Assembly: GCF_014217875.1 (NCBI RefSeq)
Contig: NZ_CP059060.1
Coordinates: forward strand, 1,736,001-1,800,000
Direction of reading: 5' to 3'
From: Synechococcus sp. LTW-R
GTDB lineage: Bacteria > Cyanobacteriota > Cyanobacteriia > PCC-6307 > Cyanobiaceae
Length of the DNA: 64,000 bases
A program made the position numbers and the translations under genes. Shown in pieces: positions 9,554-18,999 of the stretch (position 1 is the first letter of the stretch; each line of letters opens with the position of its first letter). Under the pieces are notes generated by a model. That model saw only the letters and a program-made list of their open reading frames with translations, did not search any database and was not told the DNA's origin.

Positions 9554-10986
9554 GATGGGATAACAGATAGAACGGCCTGCGCAAGAATTTCAAGTCCTTT
9601 TGGACCACTACGCTCGGGGTGAAACTGGAACCCAATGATGTTGCGATAGCGAACAGACGCAGCAAAGGTTTTTCCTCCGTAACGGGAGACACAGTTCACA
9701 TACTCAGGAGAGATATTGATGGCGGCATAGCTATGGACAAAATATTGGTAGATATGCTGAGCCTCAGATAAAGACGAAGGAACGACTGGTATGAGCTTGT
9801 TCCAACCAACATGCGGCAGCAAAACTCTTTGGCCGAAGGAATCGTTGGAGGGAAGACAGGATACATTCCCTGGGATAAAGTTAAGGCCTGGAGTAACAGA
9901 ATATTCGTCGCTTTGTGAGAAGAGCATCTGCATACCAAGACAGATGCCGAGCAGGGCCTTTCCTTGAGAGACCCACTCATTGAGGAATGGGGTAAGGCAG
10001 AGCCGATCTAGGGCAGCCATCCCTGCTGGGAATGAACCAACACCAGGTAAGGCTAGAAGATCACAAGAATCTAGATTATGAGATTCGCTCGAGATAGCTA
10101 CAGTGGCGCCTAATGAGCGGAAGGCATTTAGCAGGCTATGGGTATTACCCATACCATAGTCGATGATACCTATTTTTTTTCCAGAAAGAGGAGTGCTAGA
10201 GGAAAAGGGAGAATTGCATAAAGGGCTTAGTAGGTTAGTCTGTTCAGATATGAAGTCATTCGCCTTGTAACGGGCAAAGTCAAGTAATTTTGAGTGAAGT
10301 GCAGCTCCCACGCTGACACCTGAGACGCAAGGATTAGTAAGCATCGAGGTGATTTGATCGTCAGTAGAAATCCCTCCACCAAAGATTAAGGGTACTGTGA
10401 CTAAATCTTTCACTGCATCCAGTAACTCAGTATCCGGTGAAGTGCAGGTTCCGTCCCTGTCAACGGAAGTAAGCAAGATCTCACCAGCACCTGCTTCTTG
10501 AGCCTTCTGAATCCAAGTCAGAACATCTAAACCAGACTTTTCTCTACCCGCTTCGGTCATCGCTTCCCAATACCCTCTGGAACTCTGACGAGCTTGCACC
10601 GATACGACGACACACTGCTTGCCAAACGCTTGTGCAAGTTCTGTGATCAGCTCAGGACGTTGGATAGCTGCTGTGTTGATCGCAATTTTGTCAGCTCCAG
10701 ATGCCAAAAGGGCCTTGGCATCTGCGACGGATCGAACTCCGCCTCCGGCTGTTATGGGAATAAAGACACGCTCGCAGTTTTTGCGAAGCAAATCAAAAAG
10801 GCTATTTCGGCCGTAGAGGCTCGCGACGGCGTCAACATATAGAAGCTCGTCAGCGCCGGACTGGTAATACTTAATGGCCGCTTCACTGGGGTCCCCAACG
10901 ACGCGGAGCCCTTCGAACCGAACACCCTTGATGAGACGACTACCTTTGATATCGAGACGAGCTATTAGTCGCTTGGTTAAGCCCAT
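9550..10986 (-). CDS. HisF-HisH fusion, ammonia-delivery enzyme for sugar amidation
   Basis: This is a single 478-residue protein. HisF-type (beta/alpha)8 barrel: about 1-250. Ser/Pro-rich linker: about 251-270. HisH-type glutaminase: 271-478. The glutaminase triad is present (Cys 349 in GICLGMQ; His 456 and Glu 458 in FHPE). In the barrel, Asp 12 and Asp 176 (TSVDRDGT) are kept, but the usual second acid is Gln 131 (VVVSVQAR). The cyclase function in histidine synthesis is therefore doubtful. It abuts the amidotransferase gene (1-base gap), as HisH/HisF partners of WbpG/PtmG-type enzymes do. I infer that it releases ammonia from glutamine for amidine formation. The domain order is the reverse of the yeast His7 fusion (glutaminase first). 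Confidence 0.85.
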   Translation of the reverse strand: MGLTKRLIARLDIKGSRLIKGVRFEGLRVVGDPSEAAIKYYQSGADELLYVDAVASLYGRNSLFDLLRKNCERVFIPITAGGGVRSVADAKALLASGADKIAINTAAIQRPELITELAQAFGKQCVVVSVQARQSSRGYWEAMTEAGREKSGLDVLTWIQKAQEAGAGEILLTSVDRDGTCTSPDTELLDAVKDLVTVPLIFGGGISTDDQITSMLTNPCVSGVSVGAALHSKLLDFARYKANDFISEQTNLLSPLCNSPFSSSTPLSGKKIGIIDYGMGNTHSLLNAFRSLGATVAISSESHNLDSCDLLALPGVGSFPAGMAALDRLCLTPFLNEWVSQGKALLGICLGMQMLFSQSDEYSVTPGLNFIPGNVSCLPSNDSFGQRVLLPHVGWNKLIPVVPSSLSEAQHIYQYFVHSYAAINISPEYVNCVSRYGGKTFAASVRYRNIIGFQFHPERSGPKGLEILAQAVLSVIPS

Positions 10987-10987
10987 A

Positions 10988-12352
10988 CTAATTCGGGGAA
11001 TTACCGATCCATTCGGACGCGGTGAACTGTTGATGAGATGCTACATCATCAAAAACCGTACGACGTAGCTTCCAATCGTTATCACTAGTGAAAGCCCATA
11101 AATGTGGAGATCTAAATTTTTCTGCTAGAAGATCGTAATAACTACGATTGAATTCAGGACTTTCAAAGGAATTAGATGCGACGGGGAACTGATCTGGCGG
11201 AAGAGAAAGGTAGTCAAAGATCTCTTGGGCCCATCGCTCCGGGAATTCTCCATCATATTTTTGGACTAGAGCTACACCTTCTTCTCGGGTGATATCACCC
11301 GAGCGAATCTCTTGAGCTGCATCATATGTAGACCTTCCAATGCCGAATTTAATCCATGTTGTGTGATAGTGGAAATCATCAATACGATCATCAATTGAAT
11401 TATAGGTGCTATACGTACCAGCAGTGCGTTCTGGAGCACTCTCAAAGCCTCCATGCTTGATAGAATAATAGTAAGCACTTTGGGGATGCCATTTTTCGTA
11501 GTAGCCCAGATAATGAACTTCTATTTTTTTATCGGCGATTCTTTGCGGATCAATCGGCATATATGGCTCCCAGTCAACTGGCTGCAAACCCAACTCCCTA
11601 AGATCAGAAAGCGAAGTGCCTCCTAGGTAAATCTCATCTTCCGATGATGAGGAAAAGTATTCCCAACTGCGCACAGCTGAATTCATATCAACTTGAGGAT
11701 TGCCGTACTCGGCTTCGTTTTCGCCGTAGAAAATAAGAGGAATATCGTAAAGCGCTGCTATCTTGGGTGCAAGGTTTTTTTGACCAAGGATAAAAGGTTG
11801 AAAAGGGTGAAAAAGATTTTCAACAGCCAGGCGAGTAATAAGCCTGTGAACTTTGCCATTAGGAGTAAAAAGAATATTATCAAATCCTGCGTGAATCCAA
11901 GCCTGATGGTTTCTCCATCCCCAGTCTGTATAGATATGAGGGGCCCAGGTACAAGTTAAAGGATGCATCCCATACTTATACTTTAGTAAGTGGGCTTGCA
12001 TGAAACTGTCTTTGCCCCCGCTTCCTGGCACTAAGCAGTCGTAAGAACCATCAGTCCGACGATAACGATCACAAAGCTCACGGAGTTCAAGTTCTCGTGC
12101 TTTCCAATCAATACTATTTTTTTTCTCTTTTACGCGGCATGCATCGCAGATACCTGATTCGTCAAAGTGAATCACTTGCTTGGGTTTTGTGCCGTCGTTC
12201 TTAAACTCAGCAGTGCTAGAAGGACGCTGATTGCTAATAACGCAGGAACGGCAGAACTTGATTTCAGGAGGAAGACCATAAAAGGTTTCTTCTGGATGGG
12301 AAGACCTGAAGGCTGTCTTGTCGATTGGCTGTGGGAAAGGGAAAAAGACCAT
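10988..12352 (-). CDS. N-acetyl sugar amidotransferase (WbpG/PtmG/PseA family)
   Basis: The family converts an N-acetyl group of a sugar to an acetamidino group using ammonia from a HisH/HisF pair. The 454-residue protein has the family's N-terminal metal-binding cysteines (Cys 34/37 in CRSC and Cys 69/72 in CDAC) and the ATP PP-loop SGGKDS at 111-116. A Trp-rich middle section follows. It lies directly upstream of the HisF-HisH fusion and downstream of the NeuC-like epimerase gene (27-base gap). In Campylobacter, PtmG acts on legionaminic acid, so the substrate here is probably the nonulosonic acid or a precursor. Confidence 0.88.
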   Translation of the reverse strand: MVFFPFPQPIDKTAFRSSHPEETFYGLPPEIKFCRSCVISNQRPSSTAEFKNDGTKPKQVIHFDESGICDACRVKEKKNSIDWKARELELRELCDRYRRTDGSYDCLVPGSGGKDSFMQAHLLKYKYGMHPLTCTWAPHIYTDWGWRNHQAWIHAGFDNILFTPNGKVHRLITRLAVENLFHPFQPFILGQKNLAPKIAALYDIPLIFYGENEAEYGNPQVDMNSAVRSWEYFSSSSEDEIYLGGTSLSDLRELGLQPVDWEPYMPIDPQRIADKKIEVHYLGYYEKWHPQSAYYYSIKHGGFESAPERTAGTYSTYNSIDDRIDDFHYHTTWIKFGIGRSTYDAAQEIRSGDITREEGVALVQKYDGEFPERWAQEIFDYLSLPPDQFPVASNSFESPEFNRSYYDLLAEKFRSPHLWAFTSDNDWKLRRTVFDDVASHQQFTASEWIGNSPN

Positions 12353-12379
12353 GCCGGCGCTTCGACTCTGACTATGATC

Positions 12380-13519
12380 CTATCGCCACTGCTGGTTTCG
12401 CAGCCATTCCATGATCGCAGATGTGGGTGTCAAAGCGGGCTCGGGGCACTTTCGAGGCCAAACCACGCGCTGACCAGCTAAGAGAGCTTGTTGCAATGCT
12501 GAGCTGACGGAGTCAGTTTCAGGAGGAGCATCAAAAACATTGGGTCCAAATCGGAAACGTCCTTGCTGCCGATCACCGATATTCAAAACCGGCATACCGA
12601 CAATTGGTGCTTCGATAATTCCACTAGAAGAATTTCCACCCATGGCTTCAAACAAATGAAGCGCGGCAAGATATCGCTCATGACCCAAAGACGGGATACA
12701 CCATGCTCGATCTGAGTGTCTTTCGACAAAATGGTGCAAGAGCTTCAAAAGATCCTCACTACCATCGTCTGCATTCGGATATGTAAAGAGTACATGTGTA
12801 TCGAGCTGCCCTAAGACATTGAGGAGCGCTTGAAACCCCTCAAGCCCTCTATCTTCTCTAAGAGTTTCTGGGTGATAGGTGACGAGCAAGTTTGTATCGC
12901 CGAAACGATATCCGGTCAGGCGCTCAAAGTCGGGACGGTTCAATTCGGTGGCGCGTAGAATTCCATCCAGGACTAAAGGTCCGACTGTAAAGACGTTTTT
13001 AGCGGATTTCCCCATCGATATTACTCGTTTACCATATAGATCTGCAGCCGTAAAGTGCCAAGTACTTAATTGAGTAATCGCGTGCCTAAGGTTATCATCC
13101 AAGGCACCTTCTGTTGTTTCACCACCATGCAGATGAACAATTGGTATGCCCGTAAGATGGCTTGCAGCTGCACATGCAAATGCCTCATAACGGTCACCAA
13201 GGATAATGATAAGTTCAGGTTGGGAACTGAGTAAGCAAGCAGCTACACCTGACAAAGCAATGGAAGTGAGCTCGGCCATAGACGGACGGGGGATACGCTC
13301 TAGACCAAGAGGTACAAAATGAGTTGGCTTGAGACCATCTGATTCGATCTCATTAACTGTCAACCCAAAACTTGAACTAAGATGGCTACCACTGACAATC
13401 AGTTGGAGCTCGAAACGAGAGTCAGCATTTATCTCTTTCAAAAGGTAGCTCAAGAGACCATATTCTGCTCGACTGCCTGTAAATGCTGCGATTTTTATCG
13501 GAGATTTATGCTCAGCCAT
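12380..13519 (-). CDS. legG: Hydrolysing UDP-N-acetylglucosamine 2-epimerase (LegG/NeuC type)
   Basis: LegG/NeuC removes the nucleotide and inverts C2 to give the free 6-deoxy-mannosamine derivative used by the synthase. I take the start as ATG 13519 (MAEHKSPIKIAAFTGSRAEYG), which overlaps the end of the synthase gene by 8 bases; an upstream in-frame start at 13555 would overlap more. The protein has 379 residues. The N-terminal FTGSRAEYGLL and the nucleotide-binding GGNSSSGIIEAP with PVLNIGDRQQGR are standard for the hydrolysing epimerases. Confidence 0.92.
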   Translation of the reverse strand: MAEHKSPIKIAAFTGSRAEYGLLSYLLKEINADSRFELQLIVSGSHLSSSFGLTVNEIESDGLKPTHFVPLGLERIPRPSMAELTSIALSGVAACLLSSQPELIIILGDRYEAFACAAASHLTGIPIVHLHGGETTEGALDDNLRHAITQLSTWHFTAADLYGKRVISMGKSAKNVFTVGPLVLDGILRATELNRPDFERLTGYRFGDTNLLVTYHPETLREDRGLEGFQALLNVLGQLDTHVLFTYPNADDGSEDLLKLLHHFVERHSDRAWCIPSLGHERYLAALHLFEAMGGNSSSGIIEAPIVGMPVLNIGDRQQGRFRFGPNVFDAPPETDSVSSALQQALLAGQRVVWPRKCPEPALTPTSAIMEWLRNQQWR

Positions 13520-14522
13520 CAATAGCTTCACCAGCGGCGTAATTACGACGGGCAATTTTACCGATTACCTGAAAGTAGGACATAGGACTGAGGCCATCTG
13601 CGGGACGTTGGCAAATTAAATCATCAGGCGTTAGAAGTTGTCCATTTGAGATTGGACGCGCAGCCCTCAAACTACGTCGTGCAACGCTGAGAGTATTCAG
13701 TTCTGAGGGCTGTGGACGCTTGAAGCCATCACCAACAATCTTCTCGCAACTGCGTATGGCGAAAACCATTTGTTCAAATGAAGAAGGCTCAAGACTTGCT
13801 TTATGGTCGGGGCCTGGCAAAGAAGTATCCAGTGTTAGATGCTTTTCAAGAACGACAGCACCTAAAGCAACTGCTGCTACTGGAGCCACTATGCCCGTGG
13901 TGTGGTCTGAGTAACCAACAGGACAGCCAAAGGCTAAATGCATAGAAGTGAGAGCAGAAAGATTGACCTCGTCCTCGGGAGCTGGGTATGCACTAAGACA
14001 GTGAAGAAGAGTGACCCTATCTCTCGAGAGTCCAGCATCAAGAAAGACTTGAAGGGCTGCTTCTACCTCACCTAGGCGACTCATGCCTGTAGAAAGGTAA
14101 ACAGGTAGGTTATGAGTGAGTGCCGCTTGAGCCATCGCCTGAAGCAATGGGAGGTGAGTTATCTCTCCAGATGGAACCTTTATCGCATTAATCCCAACCT
14201 GAAGGAGCATCTGTAGTTCTGGGACACCAAATGCAGTGGATAGGAAAGAAATACCTATATCTCGACAGTAATCAGCCAACTCGAAATGTTGCTCAGCGCT
14301 TAGTTCGAGATTATTAAGCATCTGAAGTTGGCTGCCAGCGCCATCATTTAGAGTCTGGTAGTCAGCCTTGGGTGCATTGGTAGTGACAAGCGAAGAAGAG
14401 GTGAATGTCTGGAATTTGACTGCATCGGCGCCTGCATCTGCAGCGGCCCTGACCAACTGCTTAGCCATAGCGAAGTCACCGTTGTGGTTGACACCAGCCT
14501 CCGCGATTACAAAAGTGGCCAT
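13512..14522 (-). CDS. legI: N-acetylneuraminate/legionaminate synthase (LegI/NeuB type)
   Basis: The enzyme condenses phosphoenolpyruvate with the six-carbon amino sugar to form the nine-carbon acid. Its 336 residues include an N-terminal TIM barrel (IAEAGVNHNGDFAMAKQL; KFQTF; KVPSGEITHLPLL; GYSDHT; EKHLTLD) and a C-terminal SAF/antifreeze-like domain from about 275 (RRSLRAARPISNGQLLTPDDL). Sialic, legionaminic and pseudaminic synthases cannot be told apart by eye. The legionaminic call follows from the LegB, LegC and PtmE neighbours. It overlaps the acetyltransferase gene by 16 bases. Confidence 0.92.
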   Translation of the reverse strand: MATFVIAEAGVNHNGDFAMAKQLVRAAADAGADAVKFQTFTSSSLVTTNAPKADYQTLNDGAGSQLQMLNNLELSAEQHFELADYCRDIGISFLSTAFGVPELQMLLQVGINAIKVPSGEITHLPLLQAMAQAALTHNLPVYLSTGMSRLGEVEAALQVFLDAGLSRDRVTLLHCLSAYPAPEDEVNLSALTSMHLAFGCPVGYSDHTTGIVAPVAAVALGAVVLEKHLTLDTSLPGPDHKASLEPSSFEQMVFAIRSCEKIVGDGFKRPQPSELNTLSVARRSLRAARPISNGQLLTPDDLICQRPADGLSPMSYFQVIGKIARRNYAAGEAIDG

Positions 14523-15100
14523 CCCATCACCCGTTTGCCGGCACTAATTACAGTACGTGCTGGCAGCTCTAGTCCCTCCCTAAGGACACTGCCGCTGCCA
14601 ATAAAACATTCTGGGCCTAGCTTAACGCCTCCATTGATAACGGCTCCGGTGCTGACATGGCAATGATCACCAATTTGGACGTCATGCTCTATGAGGCATC
14701 TAGTATTGAGGGTGCAGTGTGAGCCGATTACAGCACCCGCATTGACAACCGAACCATGGCCGACCGTCGTACCTCTTCGTAATATCGCGTGTCGACTAAC
14801 AACAGCGTGTGGGGAAACGACAAAAGGTATTTCAAAACCAAGTCGATCCAGTAATGAAGCCAGACGAATACGCAAACGAGCATCTGGAAGCTGCCCAACC
14901 GCCAGAACTGCGGCTTTACAAGTCAATGAAAGCTGCGGAAGATCAGAGTCAGAAGATATAACAGTGTACCCAAGCACTTTTGTCCCTACCTGCTCAGGAA
15001 GACCAACCAGACCTTCAATCTTCCAATGTCCCTCCTCCTCAATGATATCGATCAATGAACGTGCGTGCCCGCCACACCCGATAAGGAGCAAAGAAGTCAT
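14507..15100 (-). CDS. legH: NeuD/PglD-type sugar N-acetyltransferase (LegH role)
   Basis: The 197-residue protein has an N-terminal Rossmann-like part (LLIGCGGHARSLIDIIEEEG) and then a left-handed beta-helix of hexapeptide repeats (HAVVSRHAILRRGTTVGHG and onward). This is the NeuD/PglD family. In a legionaminic pathway such an enzyme acetylates the 4-amino group made by LegC, which fits its place right after legC (4-base overlap). An O-acetyltransferase role like NeuD is the main alternative. Confidence 0.85.
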   Translation of the reverse strand: MTSLLLIGCGGHARSLIDIIEEEGHWKIEGLVGLPEQVGTKVLGYTVISSDSDLPQLSLTCKAAVLAVGQLPDARLRIRLASLLDRLGFEIPFVVSPHAVVSRHAILRRGTTVGHGSVVNAGAVIGSHCTLNTRCLIEHDVQIGDHCHVSTGAVINGGVKLGPECFIGSGSVLREGLELPARTVISAGKRVMGWPLL

Positions 15101-16293
15101 TTTGCCAGACTCTCCAACAACTGTGGACTACTCGGTAAATTCAAGAGCCGACAAACTTGATCTTCAGCGATTGGGAGAGGTCCGTGTGGAGAGTCAGAAT
15201 ACATAGGCTGTTGATTTAGTAGTTGCCAAACAGGACGCAACATAATACCCTCAGCATGAGCAGACTCAATAATATTTAGACGAGCTGCTGCAGCTTCACT
15301 AGGATCATCAGCAAGAAGTCTCAAGGAAACAAGCCAGTGATTGCTGGTAGATCCCGGCTGCTCTGAAAGGATCTCTACCCCCGAAATAGAAGCAAAGCGG
15401 TTTACGTATTTATCAAAGAGTTTCTTTTTTCGCAGAAGGCGACGATCAAGATCCTCGATCTGAGCAACTCCCAGTGCTGCATTGAGATTTGGTAAGCGAT
15501 CATTCCACCCAACTAAATCATGCTTGAAATCCCAGGGGTGTGGAATCTTTGCTGTTGTGGATAGATGCCGTGCGCGATTGGCGAGTTCGACATTATTGGT
15601 GATAACTGCACCACCCCCTCCAGTGGTAATTATCTTATTTCCATTGAAGCTAAGGATTCCTAAAGATCCAATTAAACCGCAGTGCTCGTCAGCAACCCAA
15701 CTTCCGAGCGCTTCTGCGGCATCTTCAATTAACGGCAAACCCCATTCATTGGACACAGCTTGTAGCTCATTGATTAGGGCTGGCCGACCAAAGACATGAA
15801 CTGGGAGTACTGCAGACAACTTGCGTCCTGATTCGCGATTGTAGATCTGACCGTCACGTCGCTCACCAATTACGTCTAGACGTTCTGCCAAAGAGCTAGG
15901 GCTCATTGCCAAAGAACAAGCATCAATATCAACGAAGTGAGGTACTGCACCCAGATGTGTAACTGCATTAGCAGTGGCAATAAAACTCAAAGGCGGCAAA
16001 AGAACTTCATCCCCAGGACGAACTCCCGCAACGTGGAGACTTAGACGTAGAGCAACGGTGCCATTGCTCACAGCTATTGCTTGTTTGGCTCCAGTGAAGC
16101 GACATAAAGACTGTTCAAACTGACTGACCCACTGCCCTGCTGTACTTACCCACCCAGTATCCAGACAGTCCTTTACGTACTGCCATGCATTGGTACCCCT
16201 AAAATCTGGCTCGTGAAGTGCAATAGGATATGACTTAGAACTCTGTCCACAAACATCCCGCAATACAGCCAATATGTCCGAGGTTTGAGTCAT
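15097..16293 (-). CDS. legC: PLP-dependent sugar aminotransferase (LegC type)
   Basis: This is a DegT/DnrJ/EryC1-family enzyme of 398 residues that places an amino group on a 4-keto sugar nucleotide using glutamate. The PLP lysine lies in LSFNGNKIITTGGGGAVI. The conserved GTVALRLSLHVAGVRPGDEVLLPPLSF and LIEDAAEALGS are also present. It overlaps legB upstream and legH downstream by 4 bases each, typical of translational coupling. LegC is the known partner of LegB in legionaminic acid synthesis. Confidence 0.92.
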   Translation of the reverse strand: MTQTSDILAVLRDVCGQSSKSYPIALHEPDFRGTNAWQYVKDCLDTGWVSTAGQWVSQFEQSLCRFTGAKQAIAVSNGTVALRLSLHVAGVRPGDEVLLPPLSFIATANAVTHLGAVPHFVDIDACSLAMSPSSLAERLDVIGERRDGQIYNRESGRKLSAVLPVHVFGRPALINELQAVSNEWGLPLIEDAAEALGSWVADEHCGLIGSLGILSFNGNKIITTGGGGAVITNNVELANRARHLSTTAKIPHPWDFKHDLVGWNDRLPNLNAALGVAQIEDLDRRLLRKKKLFDKYVNRFASISGVEILSEQPGSTSNHWLVSLRLLADDPSEAAAARLNIIESAHAEGIMLRPVWQLLNQQPMYSDSPHGPLPIAEDQVCRLLNLPSSPQLLESLAK

Positions 16294-17288
16294 ACTGAAT
16301 ATATTCCTGGTCTATACATAGCCAAGTTATGAGGGTCTAGGAACCAATCCACCGTCTCTTTCAAGCCTCGCCTAAATCCTTCAATCCCTGCATAGCGAGG
16401 CTGCCAATCCGTCAGTTGTTTGAGACGCGTGTTATCACCGTAAAGGCGATTAACTTCTGACTTTGTCGGCCGAAGACGGTCTTGATCTGTCATGATTTCG
16501 ACTTCCCTACCCATCACCTCAGCAATAAGCTGGACAGTAGATCCGATTGAAATCTCAAAGTTGCTGGCTGCATTCACGACCTGACCAAGAGCCGAGTCAC
16601 ATTGAGAAACTGAAAGAAAAGCTGCCGCTGTATCCAAAACAAAGTTGAAGTCTCGCGTTGGAGTAAGCGCGCCAAGTGAGATCGCACTGCGACCAGAAGC
16701 GATTTGAGTAATTACTGTAGGGATAATAGCCCTAGCACTTTGGCGTGGACCGTAGGTATTGAATGGGCGCAATACCGTGATGGGAGTTTCGAAGCTTCTC
16801 CAGTAACTCAAAGCTATTTGATCTGCACCTATTTTGGTAGCAGCGTAAGGTGACTGACCAACAAGCGGATGATCCTCCGTGATGGGTACAAACTGAGCAG
16901 TCCCATAGGTTTCAGAGGTAGATGTATGCACAACTCTCTGAACGCCAAGATCTCGAGCTGCTTGTACAACGTTCAAAGTTCCATGGATATTTGTATCTAC
17001 ATAACTAGAGGGGGCAACATAACTGTACGGGATAGCGATAAGTGCTGCCAGATGAAATACCTGGTCACAGCCACGCATGGCTTCGCGTACGCAAATAGGA
17101 TCACGAATATCACCTAGCACTACATCGATGTCTTCCTTAGTCGAGTCTGGGAGTGAATCAAGCCAACCCCAACTACCAATGGAGTTGTATTGACAAAAAG
17201 CTCTTACGCTATAGCCAGAATTGAGCAGTGTCTCGGTAAGATGAGATCCTATAAATCCATCAGCACCTGTTACGAGAGCTACGGTCAT
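16290..17288 (-). CDS. legB: NAD-dependent sugar-nucleotide 4,6-dehydratase (LegB type)
   Basis: This is an extended SDR enzyme of 332 residues. NAD-binding TGADGFIGSHLTE is at the N-terminus, the catalytic strand is TSTSETYGT, and Tyr-x3-Lys is in SPYAATKIGAD. In the legionaminic route LegB dehydrates the GDP- (or UDP-) N-acetylglucosamine to its 4-keto-6-deoxy form. The gene abuts legF, with no bases between the legF stop and the legB start, and overlaps legC by 4 bases. A dTDP-glucose 4,6-dehydratase (rmlB) elsewhere in the window (54578) is a separate, rhamnose-pathway enzyme. Confidence 0.9.
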   Translation of the reverse strand: MTVALVTGADGFIGSHLTETLLNSGYSVRAFCQYNSIGSWGWLDSLPDSTKEDIDVVLGDIRDPICVREAMRGCDQVFHLAALIAIPYSYVAPSSYVDTNIHGTLNVVQAARDLGVQRVVHTSTSETYGTAQFVPITEDHPLVGQSPYAATKIGADQIALSYWRSFETPITVLRPFNTYGPRQSARAIIPTVITQIASGRSAISLGALTPTRDFNFVLDTAAAFLSVSQCDSALGQVVNAASNFEISIGSTVQLIAEVMGREVEIMTDQDRLRPTKSEVNRLYGDNTRLKQLTDWQPRYAGIEGFRRGLKETVDWFLDPHNLAMYRPGIYSV

Positions 17289-17990
17289 TCAACCACTGAT
17301 CCTCTCTGACATCATAAGCTCGACGAGGCGGAAGTCGATGATATCGTCAATGTCTATGGAACGCTCTCTAGGCATTTCGTGAAGTCGAAGACCATCCTGC
17401 CAAATACCTTTGGCCAAGGACTTCAGCGTCCAGCAATAGATAGATGCATTCATCGCATAAACAGGGGGAGCTTGCTGACGAGAAACAGGTGAGTCAGAAG
17501 AGGATAAAGTCTTTGAAAGACAAACAGATTTATCACTTTTCTTCTCGACCATATTGAAGTAAGGATTCTTATCTGATTTATAGGCCGTTATCACGGCAGG
17601 CGCACCCTGATCAAGTAAGTTCAAGCAATCACTAATATCACTAGCGTTCCTAAGAGGTGAAGTCGGGTCAAGATCTACGATCCGATCAACTAATCCATCA
17701 TTATTTATAACCCAGTCGACAAGGTGGCGTACTACTGGAAGTTTAGCGGCGTCATCCGTGGCCAAACTTTGAGGTCGGATAAAAGGAACACGTGCCCCTG
17801 AACTTTTTGCAATATCTGCAATCGAGTCGCAGTCAGTAGAAACATAGACCTCGTCAATCGCTGGATGAGACAATGCTTGTTCAATAGTCCAGCAAATAAG
17901 CGGTTTTCCGTGAATCTCACGAATATTTTTTCCTGGGACGCCCTTTGAACCTCCGCGAGCACAAATTGTCGCAATGGTTAGATCTGACAT
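17289..17990 (-). CDS. legF: CMP-nonulosonate cytidylyltransferase (LegF/NeuA type)
   Basis: The 233-residue protein activates the nonulosonic acid with CTP. The nucleotide-binding start TICARGGSKGVPGKNIR is the signature of the NeuA/LegF/KdsB-like fold. The later VDLDPTSPLRNASDI and DIDDIIDF patterns fit acylneuraminate cytidylyltransferases. It overlaps ptmF by 13 bases and abuts legB. The product would be the CMP-sugar donor for a glycosyltransferase, but no obvious sialyltransferase lies inside the operon itself. Confidence 0.9.
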   Translation of the reverse strand: MSDLTIATICARGGSKGVPGKNIREIHGKPLICWTIEQALSHPAIDEVYVSTDCDSIADIAKSSGARVPFIRPQSLATDDAAKLPVVRHLVDWVINNDGLVDRIVDLDPTSPLRNASDISDCLNLLDQGAPAVITAYKSDKNPYFNMVEKKSDKSVCLSKTLSSSDSPVSRQQAPPVYAMNASIYCWTLKSLAKGIWQDGLRLHEMPRERSIDIDDIIDFRLVELMMSERISG

Positions 17991-18976
17991 GCCATCTCCT
18001 TTAGCTGGATCGCTAGAGCGCTTGTTTCTAGACCTTCAGTCAGCGGCTGAACACACACTAAGTCATTACACAAGGAATCGAGAAAGGTTGTCCAGGCTGT
18101 CCGGTACGTACCCAATATATCAAAATCGTTGGGTCCGCATGACAGTACATATCTGTTAGTGACCGTTTGAAGTGTAAGCTCTTTGAGTGAGAGATCCCAA
18201 ACAATAGTTCCTTTATCCCCAACCACTTGATAGCGACGAACAGGTTTTCTCGCAATATAGTCTAAGTTAATATTGACAATTGCATTATTTGGGGTTGTTA
18301 GCGTAGCTGATGCGACGGATTCAGAAAGGATCTCAAGGCTGGGCACGTAAGATTTGATGCATGAGATCGGTTTCATCGTACCAAAAATCCATCTAGCAAT
18401 ATCAATTTCATGAATGAGGTCTAGTAAAACTCCACCTCCTTGGTCTGGGTTCGCGCTGTAGCTGTCTATATAATTAGTCGCAGGACGCCAGTCAGGTAGC
18501 CATTGTCCAACTTCAAAAGAAGCCCTAGCAATATGACCAATCAAGCCTTCGTCTATGACTTCCTTAAATCTCCTAATAGATGGGAGAAACCTTAGGTTAC
18601 ATCCAACCTGCGTACAAGGAAGCGGGTGGAAAACTTTGATTGCATTAGATAGAGCCGAGATCTGCTCGTGATTAATAGCAACAGGCTTTTCTACATAGAA
18701 AGGAATGGATGCTTGCAAGGCCTGTTGAATAATCTCAGCATGAAGAAAGGATGGATTAGAGATGATCAGAAAATGAGGTTTTGTAATCAGTGCTTGACGG
18801 ACAGACGAAACAAGGGACGCTTGTTTTTCTAGTGAGAATTGATCATGAGTTTTATTCTCACGCACAAATGTCCAATTGACACGACTCGTCAGCTTTTCTA
18901 TTTCAGAGATATGGCGCTTACCAATAGATCCTGTACCTGCTACTGCGATGTTGAGCCCAGTGAATGACGCGACCAT
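17978..18976 (-). CDS. ptmF: Gfo/Idh/MocA-family oxidoreductase (PtmF-like)
   Basis: The 332-residue protein has a Rossmann motif, IAVAGTGSIGKRHISEIEKL, and the family's YVEKPVAI sequence. The C-terminal half is an alpha/beta substrate domain. In Campylobacter, PtmF acts with PtmA early in the GDP-legionaminic route to supply the amino sugar phosphate. Here it sits between legF and the second HisF gene (23-base gap), in the same operon as a PtmA-like SDR. The precise reaction cannot be read from sequence. Confidence 0.78.
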   Translation of the reverse strand: MVASFTGLNIAVAGTGSIGKRHISEIEKLTSRVNWTFVRENKTHDQFSLEKQASLVSSVRQALITKPHFLIISNPSFLHAEIIQQALQASIPFYVEKPVAINHEQISALSNAIKVFHPLPCTQVGCNLRFLPSIRRFKEVIDEGLIGHIARASFEVGQWLPDWRPATNYIDSYSANPDQGGGVLLDLIHEIDIARWIFGTMKPISCIKSYVPSLEILSESVASATLTTPNNAIVNINLDYIARKPVRRYQVVGDKGTIVWDLSLKELTLQTVTNRYVLSCGPNDFDILGTYRTAWTTFLDSLCNDLVCVQPLTEGLETSALAIQLKEMACQI

Positions 18977-18999
18977 TCTGCTTTACAATCCAGTTCGAA

